From assembly GCA_004762155.1 (NCBI GenBank), contig SIHP01000007.1, forward strand, positions 1-64,000: a stretch of 64,000 nucleotides of DNA, written 5' to 3'. Below the pieces are notes generated by a model that did no database searches, was not told the origin of the DNA, and worked only from the letters and a program-made list of their open reading frames with translations. Both the position numbers and the translations under genes were made by a program. This document shows, piece after piece, positions 15,875 through 25,622 of this stretch. The stretch's first letter is position 1. Each line of letters begins with the position of its first letter. This DNA is from Flavobacteriaceae bacterium (GTDB taxonomy: Bacteria; Bacteroidota; Bacteroidia; Flavobacteriales; Flavobacteriaceae).

Positions 15875-17179
15875 CTATGCTGTTTTTAATAGGAAGTAAG
15901 TTTTTTTACCTCTTTGTAAAAGCACATATTTATTAGCTATTAAATCTTTAGAAGTAATAAGATAATCTTCTTTTACTTTTTCTTTGTTAACAGAAATAGA
16001 GTTTTCCTTTAAAGCTCTACGCGCATCACTATTAGATTTTAAAAACTCTGTTTTAGCAGCTAAAGCGTCAATCATAGATAATCCGTTTGCTATATCTTCA
16101 GTATTAACAGTTGCTTGTGGTACACCATCAAAAACATCTAAAAAGGTTTGTTCATCTAAGTTTTTTAAATCTTCAGCAGTAGATTTTCCAAATAAAATAT
16201 TAGAAGCTGCAATTACTTTTTCTAATTCTTCTTTAGAATGTACAAAAGTAGTTACTTCTTCTGCTAATGTTTTCTGTAAAGCACGTGCATGTGGTGCTTC
16301 TTTGTGTTGTGCTATTAAAGCATTAATAGTTTCTTGATCTAAGAAAGTAAATATTTTTATATATTTTTCAGCATCGGCATCAGTAGTATTTAACCAAAAT
16401 TGGTAAAATTTATATACAGATGTTTTACTTGCATCTAACCACACATTTCCACCTTCAGATTTTCCGAATTTAGATCCGTCAGCTTTTGTAATAAGCGGAC
16501 ACGTCATTGCATATGCCTTTGCTTCTTCACCAACATTCATTCTACGAACCAATTCTGTTCCAGTAGTAATATTTCCCCATTGATCAGAACCTCCCATTTG
16601 TAATTTACAATTATGGTTTTTGTATAAATGGTAAAAATCATAACCTTGAATTAATTGGTAGGTAAATTCTGTAAAACTCATTCCAGTACTTGATTCTCCA
16701 GAAATACGTTTTTTTACAGAATCTTTAGCCATCATATAATTTACCGTAATACGTTTACCAACATCACGAGCAAATTCTATAAAAGAAAAAGTTTTCATCC
16801 AATCGTAGTTGTTTACTAAAACAGGTGAGTTTTTTTCGCCATTATCAAAATTTAAAAAACGAGCTAATGTTCTTTTAATTCCATCAACGTTTTTAGCTAA
16901 TGATTCTTCATTTAATAAATTACGTTCATCTGATTTACCAGAAGGATCACCAATCATTCCTGTTGCTCCACCAACTAAAGCATAAGGTTTATGACCAGCT
17001 TTTTCTAAATGCACCAATAAAATAATAGGAACTAAACTACCAATATGTAAGGAATCTGAGGTAGGATCAAAACCGATATATGCAGCTGTCATTTCTTTTT
17101 GTAATTGCTCTTCGGTTCCTGGCATCATATCGTGAATCATTCCACGCCAACGTAATTCTTCTACTAAATTCTTGGTCAT
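15875..17179 (-). CDS. tyrS: Tyrosyl-tRNA synthetase
   Basis: 434 aa from ATG 17179 ([14 protein letters not shown]). A longer frame to 17221 is rejected because it would include the promoter box and the divergent leader. Class I signatures: HIGH as SLHIGSLVP and KMSKS as [10 protein letters not shown]. Tyr-binding residues lie in YDFYHLYK and GGSDQWGNI, and the S4-like C-terminal domain ends [13 protein letters not shown]. Charges tRNA-Tyr in the cytoplasm. Convergent with tRNA-Leu. Confidence 0.97.
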   Translation of the reverse strand: MTKNLVEELRWRGMIHDMMPGTEEQLQKEMTAAYIGFDPTSDSLHIGSLVPIILLVHLEKAGHKPYALVGGATGMIGDPSGKSDERNLLNEESLAKNVDGIKRTLARFLNFDNGEKNSPVLVNNYDWMKTFSFIEFARDVGKRITVNYMMAKDSVKKRISGESSTGMSFTEFTYQLIQGYDFYHLYKNHNCKLQMGGSDQWGNITTGTELVRRMNVGEEAKAYAMTCPLITKADGSKFGKSEGGNVWLDASKTSVYKFYQFWLNTTDADAEKYIKIFTFLDQETINALIAQHKEAPHARALQKTLAEEVTTFVHSKEELEKVIAASNILFGKSTAEDLKNLDEQTFLDVFDGVPQATVNTEDIANGLSMIDALAAKTEFLKSNSDARRALKENSISVNKEKVKEDYLITSKDLIANKYVLLQRGKKTYFLLKTA

Positions 17180-17199
17180 TTTTATTTGTTTTAAAGAAG

Positions 17200-17207
17200 C
17201 AAAGATA
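17200..17207 (-). promoter_or_regulatory. tyrS -7 box (TATCTTTG)
   Basis: Minus-strand full match to TAnnTTTG, 20 nt upstream of the chosen tyrS ATG. Confidence 0.55.
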
Positions 17208-17240
17208 CATTTATCAACCAAAAAATTCTATTTTCGTTGT

Positions 17241-18248
17241 ATGATTTTAGTTACTGGAGGTACAGGTTTAGTTGGTTCACATTTATTATATTCTTTAACA
17301 AAAGAAAATGATACTATAAAAGCTATTTATAGATCTGAAGAGAAGTTAGAAAAGGTGAAAAATGTTTTTTCTTTTTATACTGATGATTTTTTAGCTCTTT
17401 TTAATAAAATACAATGGATTAAAGCAGATATTACAGACGTTCCTTCGCTTTATAATGTATTTGATGTTTCTATAACTCATGTTTACCATTGTGCTGCTAT
17501 TGTTTCTTTTGACAGAAAGGATTATTATAAGATGCGTAAGACAAATATAGAAGGCACAGCAAATATTGTTAATTTTTGTATTGAATATAATATTAAAAAA
17601 CTTTGTCATGTAAGTTCTATTGCTACTCTTGGAGATGCTATTGGAGGTAAGATGGTTTCTGAAGAAAATGAATGGAATGATCAAGAAGCAAATCATGGTT
17701 ATGCTATTACAAAATATGGAGCTGAAATGGAGGTTTGGAGAGCTTCTCAAGAAAATGTTGATATGGTAATTGTAAATCCTGGTGTTATTTTAGGTGCTGG
17801 TTTTTTTAACGAAGGTTCAGGTAAAATGTTTACTCAGGTTTATAATGGGTTTAAGTTTTATACAGAAGGTGTTACGGGTTTTGTTGGAGTAGGAGATGTT
17901 GTAAAAACAATGATTAGTTTGATGAAGTCTGATACAAAAAATGAACGATTTGTTTTAGTTTCCGAAAACAAATCGTTCAAAGATATTTTATGTTTAATTG
18001 CTGATGCTTTTAATAAAAAACAACCATCAATAAAAATAGGTGGTTTTATAACTGCTGTTTTTTGGAGGTTAGCTTGGTTGCTTTCTAAAATAACAGGTAA
18101 AGAACCTTTACTTACCAAAAACTCGGCTAAATCAGCACATCAAAAAGAATTTTACACATCTGAAAAAATAGAAAAACAACTGCATTTTGATTTTGAAAAA
18201 ATGGATACAGTAATTAAAGGAATTTGTAATGATTATTCCCTTTCGTGA
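17241..18248 (+). CDS. NAD-dependent epimerase/dehydratase (extended SDR)
   Basis: 335 aa from ATG 17241 (MILVTGGTGLVGSHLL). The longer frame from 17172 is rejected since it overlaps the divergent tyrS leader. The Rossmann glycine motif is GGTGLVG, the catalytic YxxxK is YAITKYGAE, and the preceding Ser is in HVSSIATLGD. Extended SDRs of this kind act on nucleotide sugars, dihydroflavonol-like or sterol-like substrates; the substrate is unknown. The last 16 nt overlap the convergent lipoprotein gene. Confidence 0.88.
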   Translation: MILVTGGTGLVGSHLLYSLTKENDTIKAIYRSEEKLEKVKNVFSFYTDDFLALFNKIQWIKADITDVPSLYNVFDVSITHVYHCAAIVSFDRKDYYKMRKTNIEGTANIVNFCIEYNIKKLCHVSSIATLGDAIGGKMVSEENEWNDQEANHGYAITKYGAEMEVWRASQENVDMVIVNPGVILGAGFFNEGSGKMFTQVYNGFKFYTEGVTGFVGVGDVVKTMISLMKSDTKNERFVLVSENKSFKDILCLIADAFNKKQPSIKIGGFITAVFWRLAWLLSKITGKEPLLTKNSAKSAHQKEFYTSEKIEKQLHFDFEKMDTVIKGICNDYSLS

Positions 18249-19084
18249 TCCTTTTCGTCTTTGTTTTTCAAAGGTTTTATTATCTTTTTTGCTTTCTTAG
18301 CCTCTTTTTTAATATTATTTTTAGCTGAATCTTTTAGTTTTTTTATGTCACCAACTATTTTGTCTTTTAATTGAATACTGTTTTTGTTTGTATTCTTAAT
18401 AGAATCAATTGTTTTTTTAATTTCAACGAGTTCTTTTTTTAATAGCTGACTGTTTTTAGGTTTTCTTTTAAGTGAATCAGTTAATTGTTTAAACTCAACT
18501 GTTTTTTCTTTTAACAGTTCTCTACCTTCAGCTTTACATTTAATAGAATCAATTATTTGTTCAATTTCAAAAATTTCTTTTTTTAACGTAAGACTATCTT
18601 TGGGTTTCTTTCTAATTGATTTTTTTATTTTTTCAATTTCTGACGTCTTATCTTTTATTAAAATACTGTCTTTAATTTTTCTGTCTGTTTCAGCAGATAT
18701 AATAGAATCATTTCTACGCTCAACTTTTTTAATAGAATCTTGTGTCTTTATTTTTCCTTCATAAATAGCAAGTTCTTTTTTTAAAAGGCTTTTTACATCA
18801 CTTATAAGGTCATTATAAGTTTCTACTTTAGAAGTGTAAAAGTTATTACTGGTTTCAAAACGAAAACTATCTATTTTATATTTTTGATATATTAAAGGTA
18901 GGTAGTTTTTCTTTTTTTGAGAGAATTTGTTCTTTACATGTCTTGCAGATGTAGCGATATACATATCTTTTATTAATAAAACCATACTGTCTCTAGGAAT
19001 TAAATCCTTAGGTTTTTTGTAAATGGTATTACTTGTACAAGAAAAAATAAATACAGTAATTAATAAGTAAGCGAATCTCTTCAT
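18233..19084 (-). CDS. DUF4296 lipoprotein with a tandem coiled-coil repeat tail
   Basis: 283 aa. The lipobox gives Cys at about residue 16 (FIFSCTSN). The N-terminal ~100 residues match the DUF4296 pattern (LIPRDSMVLLIKDMYIA, then YQKYKIDSFRFETSNNFYTS). From about residue 135 to 255 there are five copies of a ~24-residue unit of the form DSxxLKKExxEIxxxIDSIKxKPKN, highly charged and helical. The last residues are Lys/Glu-rich. The repeats are longer than expected for a plain DUF4296 protein. Last gene of the GT2-GNAT-dihydroorotase operon, 3 nt after dihydroorotase. Role unknown. Confidence 0.82.
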   Translation of the reverse strand: MKRFAYLLITVFIFSCTSNTIYKKPKDLIPRDSMVLLIKDMYIATSARHVKNKFSQKKKNYLPLIYQKYKIDSFRFETSNNFYTSKVETYNDLISDVKSLLKKELAIYEGKIKTQDSIKKVERRNDSIISAETDRKIKDSILIKDKTSEIEKIKKSIRKKPKDSLTLKKEIFEIEQIIDSIKCKAEGRELLKEKTVEFKQLTDSLKRKPKNSQLLKKELVEIKKTIDSIKNTNKNSIQLKDKIVGDIKKLKDSAKNNIKKEAKKAKKIIKPLKNKDEKDHERE

Positions 19085-19087
19085 TTT

Positions 19088-20431
19088 TTAACCTTTAAAA
19101 GATAGTCTTTTTCCTTTAATAGAGTCATTAAAAACACCATTATTATAAATAAGATTACCATTAACAAAGGTATGTGTTATTTTGCTAGAAAACTCTACGC
19201 CTTCGAAAGGAGACCAGCCACATTTGTATAAGATATTATCTTTAGTAACTGTCCAGTTTTCATTAGGATCAACTAAAACTAAATCGGCATAAAATCCTTC
19301 TTTGATGAATCCACGTTTTTCTACTTTAAATAATTTGGCAGGATTGTGAGACATTTTTTCAACTACTTTTTCAATAGAGATTACACCTTCGCTTATTTTT
19401 TCAAATAATGCAGGAATAGCGTGTTGTACTAACGGACCACCACTTGGCGCTTTTGTGTATACATTTGACTTTTCTTCTAGTGTATGTGGAGCATGATCTG
19501 TTGCAATAACATCAATTCTATCATCTAATAAAGCTTTCCATAAACCATCTTTGTCTTTTTGAGTTTTTACAGCCGGATTCCATTTAATATGAGTTCCTTT
19601 TGTGTCGTAATCAGCATCTGTAAACCATAAATGGTGAATACAAACTTCAGCAGTAATTTGTTTTTCTTCTAAAGGAATGTCGTTTCTAAATAAATGCGTT
19701 TCTTTTTCGGTAGACAAATGAAAAATGTGTAATCTTGCTCCAGTTTTCTTAGCTAATTCAATAGCTTTAGAAGAAGAAAGATAACAGGCTTCTTCGCTTC
19801 TAATTATTGGATGGTATTTTAAAGGAATATCGTCTCCGTATTTCTCTTTATAAATTGCTGTGTTTTTTCTAATAGTAGCTTCATCTTCACAATGTACAGA
19901 AATTAACATTTTTGTTGATGAAAATATCTTCTCTAAAACCTCTTCATTGTCAACCAACATATTTCCTGTAGAAGAACCTAAAAAAAGTTTAATTCCGGCT
20001 ACATTTTTAGGATCTGTTTTTAATAATTCTTCCAAATTGTCATTTGTGCCACCAAACATAAATGAATAGTTAGCATAAGAAGTTTCTTTAGCTATTTGAA
20101 ATTTATCTTCCAATAAATCTTGCGTAGTTGCTTGTGGTGAAGTGTTTGGCATTTCTATAAAAGAAGTAATACCACCAGCAATTGCGGCTTTACTTTCTGT
20201 TCCAATATTGGCTTTATGAGTTAAACCTGGTTCACGAAAATGAACCTGATCATCAATCATTCCTGGAATTAAATATTTTCCTTCAGCGTCAATAATTTCA
20301 GCCTTTTCAGAAGCCGTAATGTTTTCTGCTATTTTTACAATTAATTCATCTTGAATTAAAACATCGCTTTTGAAAACCTTGTTTTCATTAACAATAGTTG
20401 CTTTTTTTATAAGTGTTGTTTGTTGTGTCAT
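19088..20431 (-). CDS. pyrC: Dihydroorotase (amidohydrolase family)
   Basis: 447 aa, type I dihydroorotase length. Metal and substrate motifs: GMIDDQVHFREPG in place of the usual DxHxHxRxPG (first His replaced by Gln), the carboxy-Lys region GIKLFLGSST, VHCEDE, IFHLST and ATDHAPH. It closes carbamoyl-aspartate to dihydroorotate in pyrimidine synthesis. The Gln variant is, as I recall, usual for Bacteroidota proteins so annotated, but activity should be considered inferred. It sits 5 nt after the GNAT gene and 3 nt before the DUF4296 gene. Confidence 0.88.
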   Translation of the reverse strand: MTQQTTLIKKATIVNENKVFKSDVLIQDELIVKIAENITASEKAEIIDAEGKYLIPGMIDDQVHFREPGLTHKANIGTESKAAIAGGITSFIEMPNTSPQATTQDLLEDKFQIAKETSYANYSFMFGGTNDNLEELLKTDPKNVAGIKLFLGSSTGNMLVDNEEVLEKIFSSTKMLISVHCEDEATIRKNTAIYKEKYGDDIPLKYHPIIRSEEACYLSSSKAIELAKKTGARLHIFHLSTEKETHLFRNDIPLEEKQITAEVCIHHLWFTDADYDTKGTHIKWNPAVKTQKDKDGLWKALLDDRIDVIATDHAPHTLEEKSNVYTKAPSGGPLVQHAIPALFEKISEGVISIEKVVEKMSHNPAKLFKVEKRGFIKEGFYADLVLVDPNENWTVTKDNILYKCGWSPFEGVEFSSKITHTFVNGNLIYNNGVFNDSIKGKRLSFKG

Positions 20432-20436
20432 CTATG

Positions 20437-20901
20437 TTATTTAATGTCCATTCTCATGTTAATCATGCTTCTTTTAAAACCAAATTTTTCATAGGATTTT
20501 ATGGCAGCATTATTAGTATTGTAAACGTCTAATCTTAATTCTTTTAAATTTTTTGTTTTTGCCCAATCTTTTAATGAAGTTAGCAATAAGGCACTTATTT
20601 TTCTACCTCTAAATGTTGGTGTTACATACATAAAACCAATATAACCGTTTAAAGGGTTTTTATGATAATTTCTTGATTCTTCTATTCTAAGATATCCACA
20701 GCCAACAAGTTCGTTTTCTGAAGTTGCAACTATGAGATGTGTGTTTTCTTTTAAGATTAATTGTGGAATATTGTAGTAGGTCATCTCTCCATCTTTTAAA
20801 AATGGATCTAACGGACGTTCAGCAGCTATAAGTCCTTGTTCAAAAGCTAATAATGTTTCTAAGTCATCAAGTATTGCTGGTCTTATCGTTATTAAAGACA
20901 T
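20437..20901 (-). CDS. GNAT family N-acetyltransferase
   Basis: 154 aa. Acetyl-CoA pyrophosphate loop motif TFRGRKISALLLTSL follows beta strand YIGFMYVTP; the C-terminal motif B is NNAAIKSYEKFGFKR. The acceptor is unknown. It is 3 nt after the glycosyltransferase gene and 5 nt before dihydroorotase, so the three share a transcript. Confidence 0.88.
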   Translation of the reverse strand: MSLITIRPAILDDLETLLAFEQGLIAAERPLDPFLKDGEMTYYNIPQLILKENTHLIVATSENELVGCGYLRIEESRNYHKNPLNGYIGFMYVTPTFRGRKISALLLTSLKDWAKTKNLKELRLDVYNTNNAAIKSYEKFGFKRSMINMRMDIK

Positions 20902-20904
20902 AGT

Positions 20905-21624
20905 TTATTTTGGTAATCCGTTTAATCTCATTTTTAATACGCCAAATAAAGCTTCATATACAATGCCTCCACTCATTTTAGATTCACCTAAAGTTCTGTC
21001 TGTAAAAATAACGGAAACTTCTTTTATGTTGAATTTGTGTTTCCATGCTTTGTATTTCATTTCTATTTGAAAAGCATAACCTACAAACTTTATTTTGTCT
21101 AGCTGCAAAGTTTCCAATACTTTTCTATTCCAACAAACAAAGCCAGCTGTAGTATCGTTAATTGGCATTCCTGTTATAAAACGAACATATTTAGAGGCGA
21201 AATAAGAAAGTAAAACACGATTCATTGGCCAGTTTACAACATTTACGCCAACAGAATATCTTGAGCCAACAGATACATCAGCTCCTTCGTTTTTGCAGGC
21301 ATTATGTAATCGGATTAAATCTTTTGGGTTGTGAGAAAAATCAGCATCCATTTCTATGATATACTCATATGCTCTTTTAAGTGCCCATTTAAACCCATGA
21401 ATATATGCAGTTCCAAGGCCATTTTTACCGAGTCTTTTTTCAATAAATAGTTGAGATTGAAACTCCTTTTGAAGGTTTTCAACAATGGAAGCTGTTCCGT
21501 CAGGAGAATTATCGTCAACAACTAAAACATGAAAGGCTTTTTTTTGATTGAAAACAGCTCTAATTATTGCTTCAATGTTTTCTTTTTCATTGTAGGTAGG
21601 AATGATAACTAAAGTGTCTGACAT
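20905..21624 (-). CDS. Polyprenol-phosphate mannosyltransferase-like GT2 glycosyltransferase
   Basis: 239 aa, catalytic domain only. The family signature is VIIPTYNEKENI, then VVDDNSPDGT (nucleotide binding) and EMDADFSHNP (DxD-type metal site), with DTTAGFVCWNR further on, all as in dolichyl-phosphate mannose synthases. No membrane helices follow, as in the short bacterial form. It would transfer mannose or a related sugar to polyprenyl phosphate at the inner membrane. First gene of a four-gene minus operon. Confidence 0.9.
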   Translation of the reverse strand: MSDTLVIIPTYNEKENIEAIIRAVFNQKKAFHVLVVDDNSPDGTASIVENLQKEFQSQLFIEKRLGKNGLGTAYIHGFKWALKRAYEYIIEMDADFSHNPKDLIRLHNACKNEGADVSVGSRYSVGVNVVNWPMNRVLLSYFASKYVRFITGMPINDTTAGFVCWNRKVLETLQLDKIKFVGYAFQIEMKYKAWKHKFNIKEVSVIFTDRTLGESKMSGGIVYEALFGVLKMRLNGLPK

Positions 21625-21708
21625 AAATTAAATTTTCATCAAATTTGAGCAAAGATACATTAATTTATTACTAATTTTGTGTTAAACTGAAAGGACTTAA
21701 GCTATCTA

Positions 21709-22344
21709 ATGAAAGCAATTGAACGCGTTTTTTTTTCTAATGATTTAATTACAATTATTCTGTTTTTCGGATTTGTATTATTGTTTTTAATGAAACTATA
21801 CAAACCGCAACGATTGTTTGGATATACTGTTGCTTTTTTTACCCAAGGTTATATTGAAAAAAGAGTAGAAGAGAATGTTTCTTTTTTTTCGCCTTTTTAT
21901 ATTTTGTTATTTTCTTTTTCTTTAACTATTATATCGCTGACTGTTTTTATAGTTTTAACTCCTTTACTCTTTGAAAGGAATCTTTTTGTTTTTCTTTTAA
22001 CTTTAGCTTTTGTAAGTTTATTTTATGTTGTAAAAAAAATCATAACCTATTGTTTTATAGTTCTATTTGAAGTTAAAGAAGAATTAAATTATTTTATACA
22101 TACCCAAAATGGTTATTTGTATACTGTATCTTTATTGCTTTTTCCAATGTTGATTTTCCATCAATATTTCTTAAATAGTATAACATTATTGGTTTATATA
22201 GTCGCTTTGTTGTTGATTTTCAGAGGGTTTTTAATACTTGTCAATAATAAAAAAGTGATTTTTAGTCATATTTTTTATTTTATTTTGTATTTTTGCACCC
22301 TTGAATTAGCGCCCTTGTTAATATTATACAAAACAATAAACTAA
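21709..22344 (+). CDS. DUF4271 membrane protein
   Basis: 211 aa with about six to seven hydrophobic segments. The start NDLITIILFFGFVLLFLMKL and the following KPQRLFGY are typical of DUF4271 proteins of Bacteroidota, which commonly precede the uroporphyrinogen-III synthase gene, as here (15-nt gap). A TATTTTTG box (22288-22295) inside its 3' end may give hemD an extra promoter. Function unknown. Confidence 0.82.
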   Translation: MKAIERVFFSNDLITIILFFGFVLLFLMKLYKPQRLFGYTVAFFTQGYIEKRVEENVSFFSPFYILLFSFSLTIISLTVFIVLTPLLFERNLFVFLLTLAFVSLFYVVKKIITYCFIVLFEVKEELNYFIHTQNGYLYTVSLLLFPMLIFHQYFLNSITLLVYIVALLLIFRGFLILVNNKKVIFSHIFYFILYFCTLELAPLLILYKTIN

Positions 22345-22359
22345 ATTAAAGAAAGCTTT

Positions 22360-23106
22360 ATGAAAGTGAAAACTATTTTAGTGTCTCAACCAGAACCAAA
22401 AACAGAAACATCTCCTTATTTTGATTTGGCTGAAAAACAAAAAGTGAAAGTAGATTTCCGTTCATTTATTCACGTGGAAGGGATTGATGTAAAGGAAGTT
22501 AGGTCTAATAAGATAGACTTAAAAAACTTTACTGCTATTATTTTAACCAGTAGAAATGCCGTAGATCATTTTTTTAGAATTGCAGAAGAAATGCGATTTA
22601 CTGTGCCAGATTCTATGAAGTATTTTTGTCAGTCAGAAGCAGTTGCTTACTACTTACAGAAATATGTGGTTTACAGAAAAAGAAAAATTTATGTAGGAAC
22701 TCGTACATTTCCAGAGTTAACAAAGTTGATAAAAAAGCATAAAGATGAGAAGTTTTTATTGCCAAGTTCAGACAAATTAAAACCATTGATTCCTAGTGAG
22801 TTGAATGCTTTAAAAATAGATTGGACTCGTGCTGATTTATATAGAACAGTTGTAAGTGATTTGTCTGATTTAGAAGATGTGTTTTATGATGTTTTAGTGT
22901 TCTTTAGTCCTTCAGGAATTGAAAGTTTATTTGAAAACTTTCCTAACTTTAAACAAAATAACACAAGAATTGCCGTATTTGGTAACTCAACAATTAAAGC
23001 AGTTGAGGATAGAGGTTTGCGTGTAGATATTGCTGCACCAACACCAGAAACACCTTCAATGACAATGGCTTTAGAAAAATATATAAAAGGAATTAACAAG
23101 AAGTAA
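22360..23106 (+). CDS. hemD: Uroporphyrinogen-III synthase
   Basis: 248 aa, single-domain length. The HemD fold has low sequence conservation; here VKTILVSQPEPK opens the first domain, IILTSRNAVDHFF is the characteristic 'TS.NAV..F' segment and VLVFFSPSGIESLF the second. It cyclises hydroxymethylbilane in tetrapyrrole synthesis. It follows the DUF4271 gene as a two-gene unit and ends at a strong bidirectional terminator shared with radA. Confidence 0.88.
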   Translation: MKVKTILVSQPEPKTETSPYFDLAEKQKVKVDFRSFIHVEGIDVKEVRSNKIDLKNFTAIILTSRNAVDHFFRIAEEMRFTVPDSMKYFCQSEAVAYYLQKYVVYRKRKIYVGTRTFPELTKLIKKHKDEKFLLPSSDKLKPLIPSELNALKIDWTRADLYRTVVSDLSDLEDVFYDVLVFFSPSGIESLFENFPNFKQNNTRIAVFGNSTIKAVEDRGLRVDIAAPTPETPSMTMALEKYIKGINKK

Positions 23107-23121
23107 TTTCTTATTTTAAAT

Positions 23122-23151
23122 AAAAAAACCTCGCTTGTGCGAGGTTTTTTT
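23122..23151. terminator. Bidirectional terminator between hemD and radA
   Basis: Stem CCTCGC / GCGAGG, loop TTGT, flanked by A7 and T7. The radA stop codon overlaps the T run. Confidence 0.92.
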
Positions 23152-24514
23152 ATGCAAACAAAGTAGCGAAAGCTTCTTCTATTTTACCAACTAAGAGCAG
23201 TTTTATGTTGCTATTTGTGTTGGTTATTTTGTTGTATTTAGAAGTAACAAATGTTTTGTAACCAAGTTTTTCTGCTTCGGTAATTCGCTGATCTATTTTA
23301 GAAACAGGACGAATTTCTCCCGCCAAACCAACTTCTGCGGCAAAACATACGTTTGGATTTATTGCCATATCTTGATTTGACGATAATATAGCTGCAACTA
23401 CAGCTAAGTCTATGGCAGGATCGTCTACATGAATACCACCAGTAACATTTAAAAACACATCTTTTGCACCTAATTTAAATCCAGCTCTTTTTTCTAGCAC
23501 GGCTAAAATCATGTGTAGTCTTTTTAAATTATAACCTGTTGTAGATCGTTGAGGTGTTCCGTAGACAGCAGTACTTACCAAAGCTTGAATTTCTATCATT
23601 AATGGACGAATGCCTTCTAAAGTTGAAGCAATTGCAGTTCCGCTTAAATCAGAATCTTTTTTAGAAATTAATATTTCAGAAGGATTCGAAACTTCCCGTA
23701 AACCGTCTGAAAGCATTTCGTAAATCCCTAATTCAGCAGTAGAACCAAATCGGTTTTTTTGCGAGCGTAAAATTCTGTATGTATGATTTCTGTCTCCTTC
23801 AAATTGTAAAACAACATCTACCATGTGTTCTAGAATTTTTGGTCCAGCAATGTGTCCTTCTTTATTTATGTGTCCTATTAATAAAACAGGCGTTGCAGTT
23901 TCCTTAGCGAATTTTATAAGTTCTGCTGATGTTTCTCTAATTTGAGAAATACTTCCTGGAGATGCTTCTATAGAATCTGTATGTAATGTTTGAATTGAAT
24001 CTATAACCAAAACATCTGGTTGTACTTCTTCTATGTTTTTAAAGATTCGTTGTGTGTTTGTTTCTGTAAGAATTAAACAATTAGAATTCTTAGATTCCTG
24101 TAACCTTTCTGCTCGCATTTTTATTTGCGACTGACTTTCTTCTCCAGAAACATACAATACCTTTTGCGTAATTTTTAAAGCAATTTGCAACAGTAAGGTA
24201 GATTTACCAATTCCAGGTTCTCCACCTAATAGTATAACCGCACCTTTAACTAATCCACCGCCTAAAACGGCATCTAATTCTTGGTTTTTTGTGGCAAATC
24301 GTTCTTCTGGATTGAGTTGAATATCTTCAACTTTAAGCGGCTTTGCAACTCTTTTATTTGTATCTGTTGGTGTTTTCCAGGTTCTTTTTTCTTCTTTTTG
24401 AATTACCTCTTCAACAATAGTGTTCCATTGTTTGCAAGTACCACATTGGCCAATCCATTGTGCATGTTGTGTGCCACAATTTTGACAGAAAAAAGTTGTT
24501 TTAGTTTTTGCCAT
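23150..24514 (-). CDS. radA: DNA repair protein RadA
   Basis: 454 aa, full length. N-terminal zinc finger CQNC...CGTC, RecA-like ATPase with Walker A GGEPGIGKSTLL, the RadA-specific KNRFGSTAELGIYEM motif and the C-terminal Lon-protease-like domain (NVTGGIHVDDPAIDLAVVAA). It drives branch migration during recombinational repair. Single gene, convergent with hemD. Confidence 0.98.
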   Translation of the reverse strand: MAKTKTTFFCQNCGTQHAQWIGQCGTCKQWNTIVEEVIQKEEKRTWKTPTDTNKRVAKPLKVEDIQLNPEERFATKNQELDAVLGGGLVKGAVILLGGEPGIGKSTLLLQIALKITQKVLYVSGEESQSQIKMRAERLQESKNSNCLILTETNTQRIFKNIEEVQPDVLVIDSIQTLHTDSIEASPGSISQIRETSAELIKFAKETATPVLLIGHINKEGHIAGPKILEHMVDVVLQFEGDRNHTYRILRSQKNRFGSTAELGIYEMLSDGLREVSNPSEILISKKDSDLSGTAIASTLEGIRPLMIEIQALVSTAVYGTPQRSTTGYNLKRLHMILAVLEKRAGFKLGAKDVFLNVTGGIHVDDPAIDLAVVAAILSSNQDMAINPNVCFAAEVGLAGEIRPVSKIDQRITEAEKLGYKTFVTSKYNKITNTNSNIKLLLVGKIEEAFATLFA

Positions 24515-24546
24515 TTTTAATCTTTAATATAAAAACAATGTACTAA

Positions 24547-24670
24547 TTTTTGCGTTAGCGATTGAGCGGTTCGACTGCGCTAACCGCAGGCGATTTGTTT
24601 GAGCTCTTTTTATAAATTTTCTTTTACAAAAAAGCGAGTAGTGAAAGCGCGACCAACAGGTAACGCTCAA
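24547..24670 (-). repeat. Dispersed ~120-bp intergenic repeat, copy B
   Basis: Inverted copy of 7959-8080. It fills the gap between the flippase-like gene and radA and contains no ORF. Ends show GCGTTA on each side in opposite directions. Confidence 0.8.
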
Positions 24671-25612
24671 CTAGTTTTTACTTTTATTATAAATAGGAAG
24701 TAAAAGAAATGCTAAACCACCAAAAAATATAATCATAGCAGTTTGTGCAGCCCACATTACACTTCCAAAAGCAGTTGCAGGTTCTTCTAAAACGCCAAAA
24801 AGTTTAAATGCTCCAGCCACAGCTACAGGGTATAAACCAATACCGCCATTAGTTGCAGCAATTGAAAAGCCACCAGCAATAAAGCCAACTAAAATTCCGC
24901 CAATAGGAACTTTTAGTTCTTCAATTGCAGGGATTGTTGCCCAAAACATGGCTACGTACATTGTCCAAATGAAAACAGTGTGGAATATAAAAGCCCATTT
25001 CTTTTTCATTTTTAAGATGCTTGTAACACCTTCCACAAGACTTAAAACAAAGGTTTTTATTTTAAACAAAAAACCTTTTTCTGCCTTTTTAACGAAGAGA
25101 GAAAAAATAATAATAGCGCCAATAATTCCTGCAATTATAAATGCTATTTTAAATGGGTTAAAGTTTTTAGAAACGAGTTCTAAAATATAGTCAAATTGAA
25201 AAAATAATGTAATTCCAATAATAATAAGCATCATTATTAGGTCTGCAATTCTTTCAGCCACAATAGTTCCAAAACCTTTTTCAAAAGGTATTTTTTCGTA
25301 ATTAACCATTACTGTAGCTCTTGAAACTTCACCTGCTCTTGGTATGGCAAGGTTTACAAAGTAGCCAATTAAAACTGCTAAAACACTATTTGTGAATTTA
25401 GGATTGTATCCTATAGGTTCTAACATAAACTTCCATCTATATGCTCTAGATAAATGGCTTAAGACACCAAAAAATAAACCTAAAGAAATCCACCAATAGT
25501 TAGCGTTTTTAAAATAGATTAAAAGTGTTTCAGGTGGTATAATTGTAAATAAATACCAAACCAAAATACCTCCCAAAGCGAGAGGTAATATTATTTTTAA
25601 AGTCTTTTTCAT
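24671..25612 (-). CDS. Lysylphosphatidylglycerol synthase TM-region/UPF0104-like membrane protein
   Basis: 313 aa with about eight transmembrane helices. The segments SLGLFFGVLSHLSRAYRW (helix 2), IPRAGEVSRATVM and GEV..A are the marks of the AglD/UPF0104 flippase-like family. The substrate is unknown. It begins 10 nt after panD on the same strand, so panC-panD and this gene may form one transcript, an association seen often in flavobacteria. Confidence 0.85.
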   Translation of the reverse strand: MKKTLKIILPLALGGILVWYLFTIIPPETLLIYFKNANYWWISLGLFFGVLSHLSRAYRWKFMLEPIGYNPKFTNSVLAVLIGYFVNLAIPRAGEVSRATVMVNYEKIPFEKGFGTIVAERIADLIMMLIIIGITLFFQFDYILELVSKNFNPFKIAFIIAGIIGAIIIFSLFVKKAEKGFLFKIKTFVLSLVEGVTSILKMKKKWAFIFHTVFIWTMYVAMFWATIPAIEELKVPIGGILVGFIAGGFSIAATNGGIGLYPVAVAGAFKLFGVLEEPATAFGSVMWAAQTAMIIFFGGLAFLLLPIYNKSKN

Positions 25613-25622
25613 AGTTTTAAAA

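Noticed and set aside
15730..15936. Plus-strand 68-codon open frame over tRNA-Leu
   Set aside because: It runs through the tRNA and its terminator; a chance frame.
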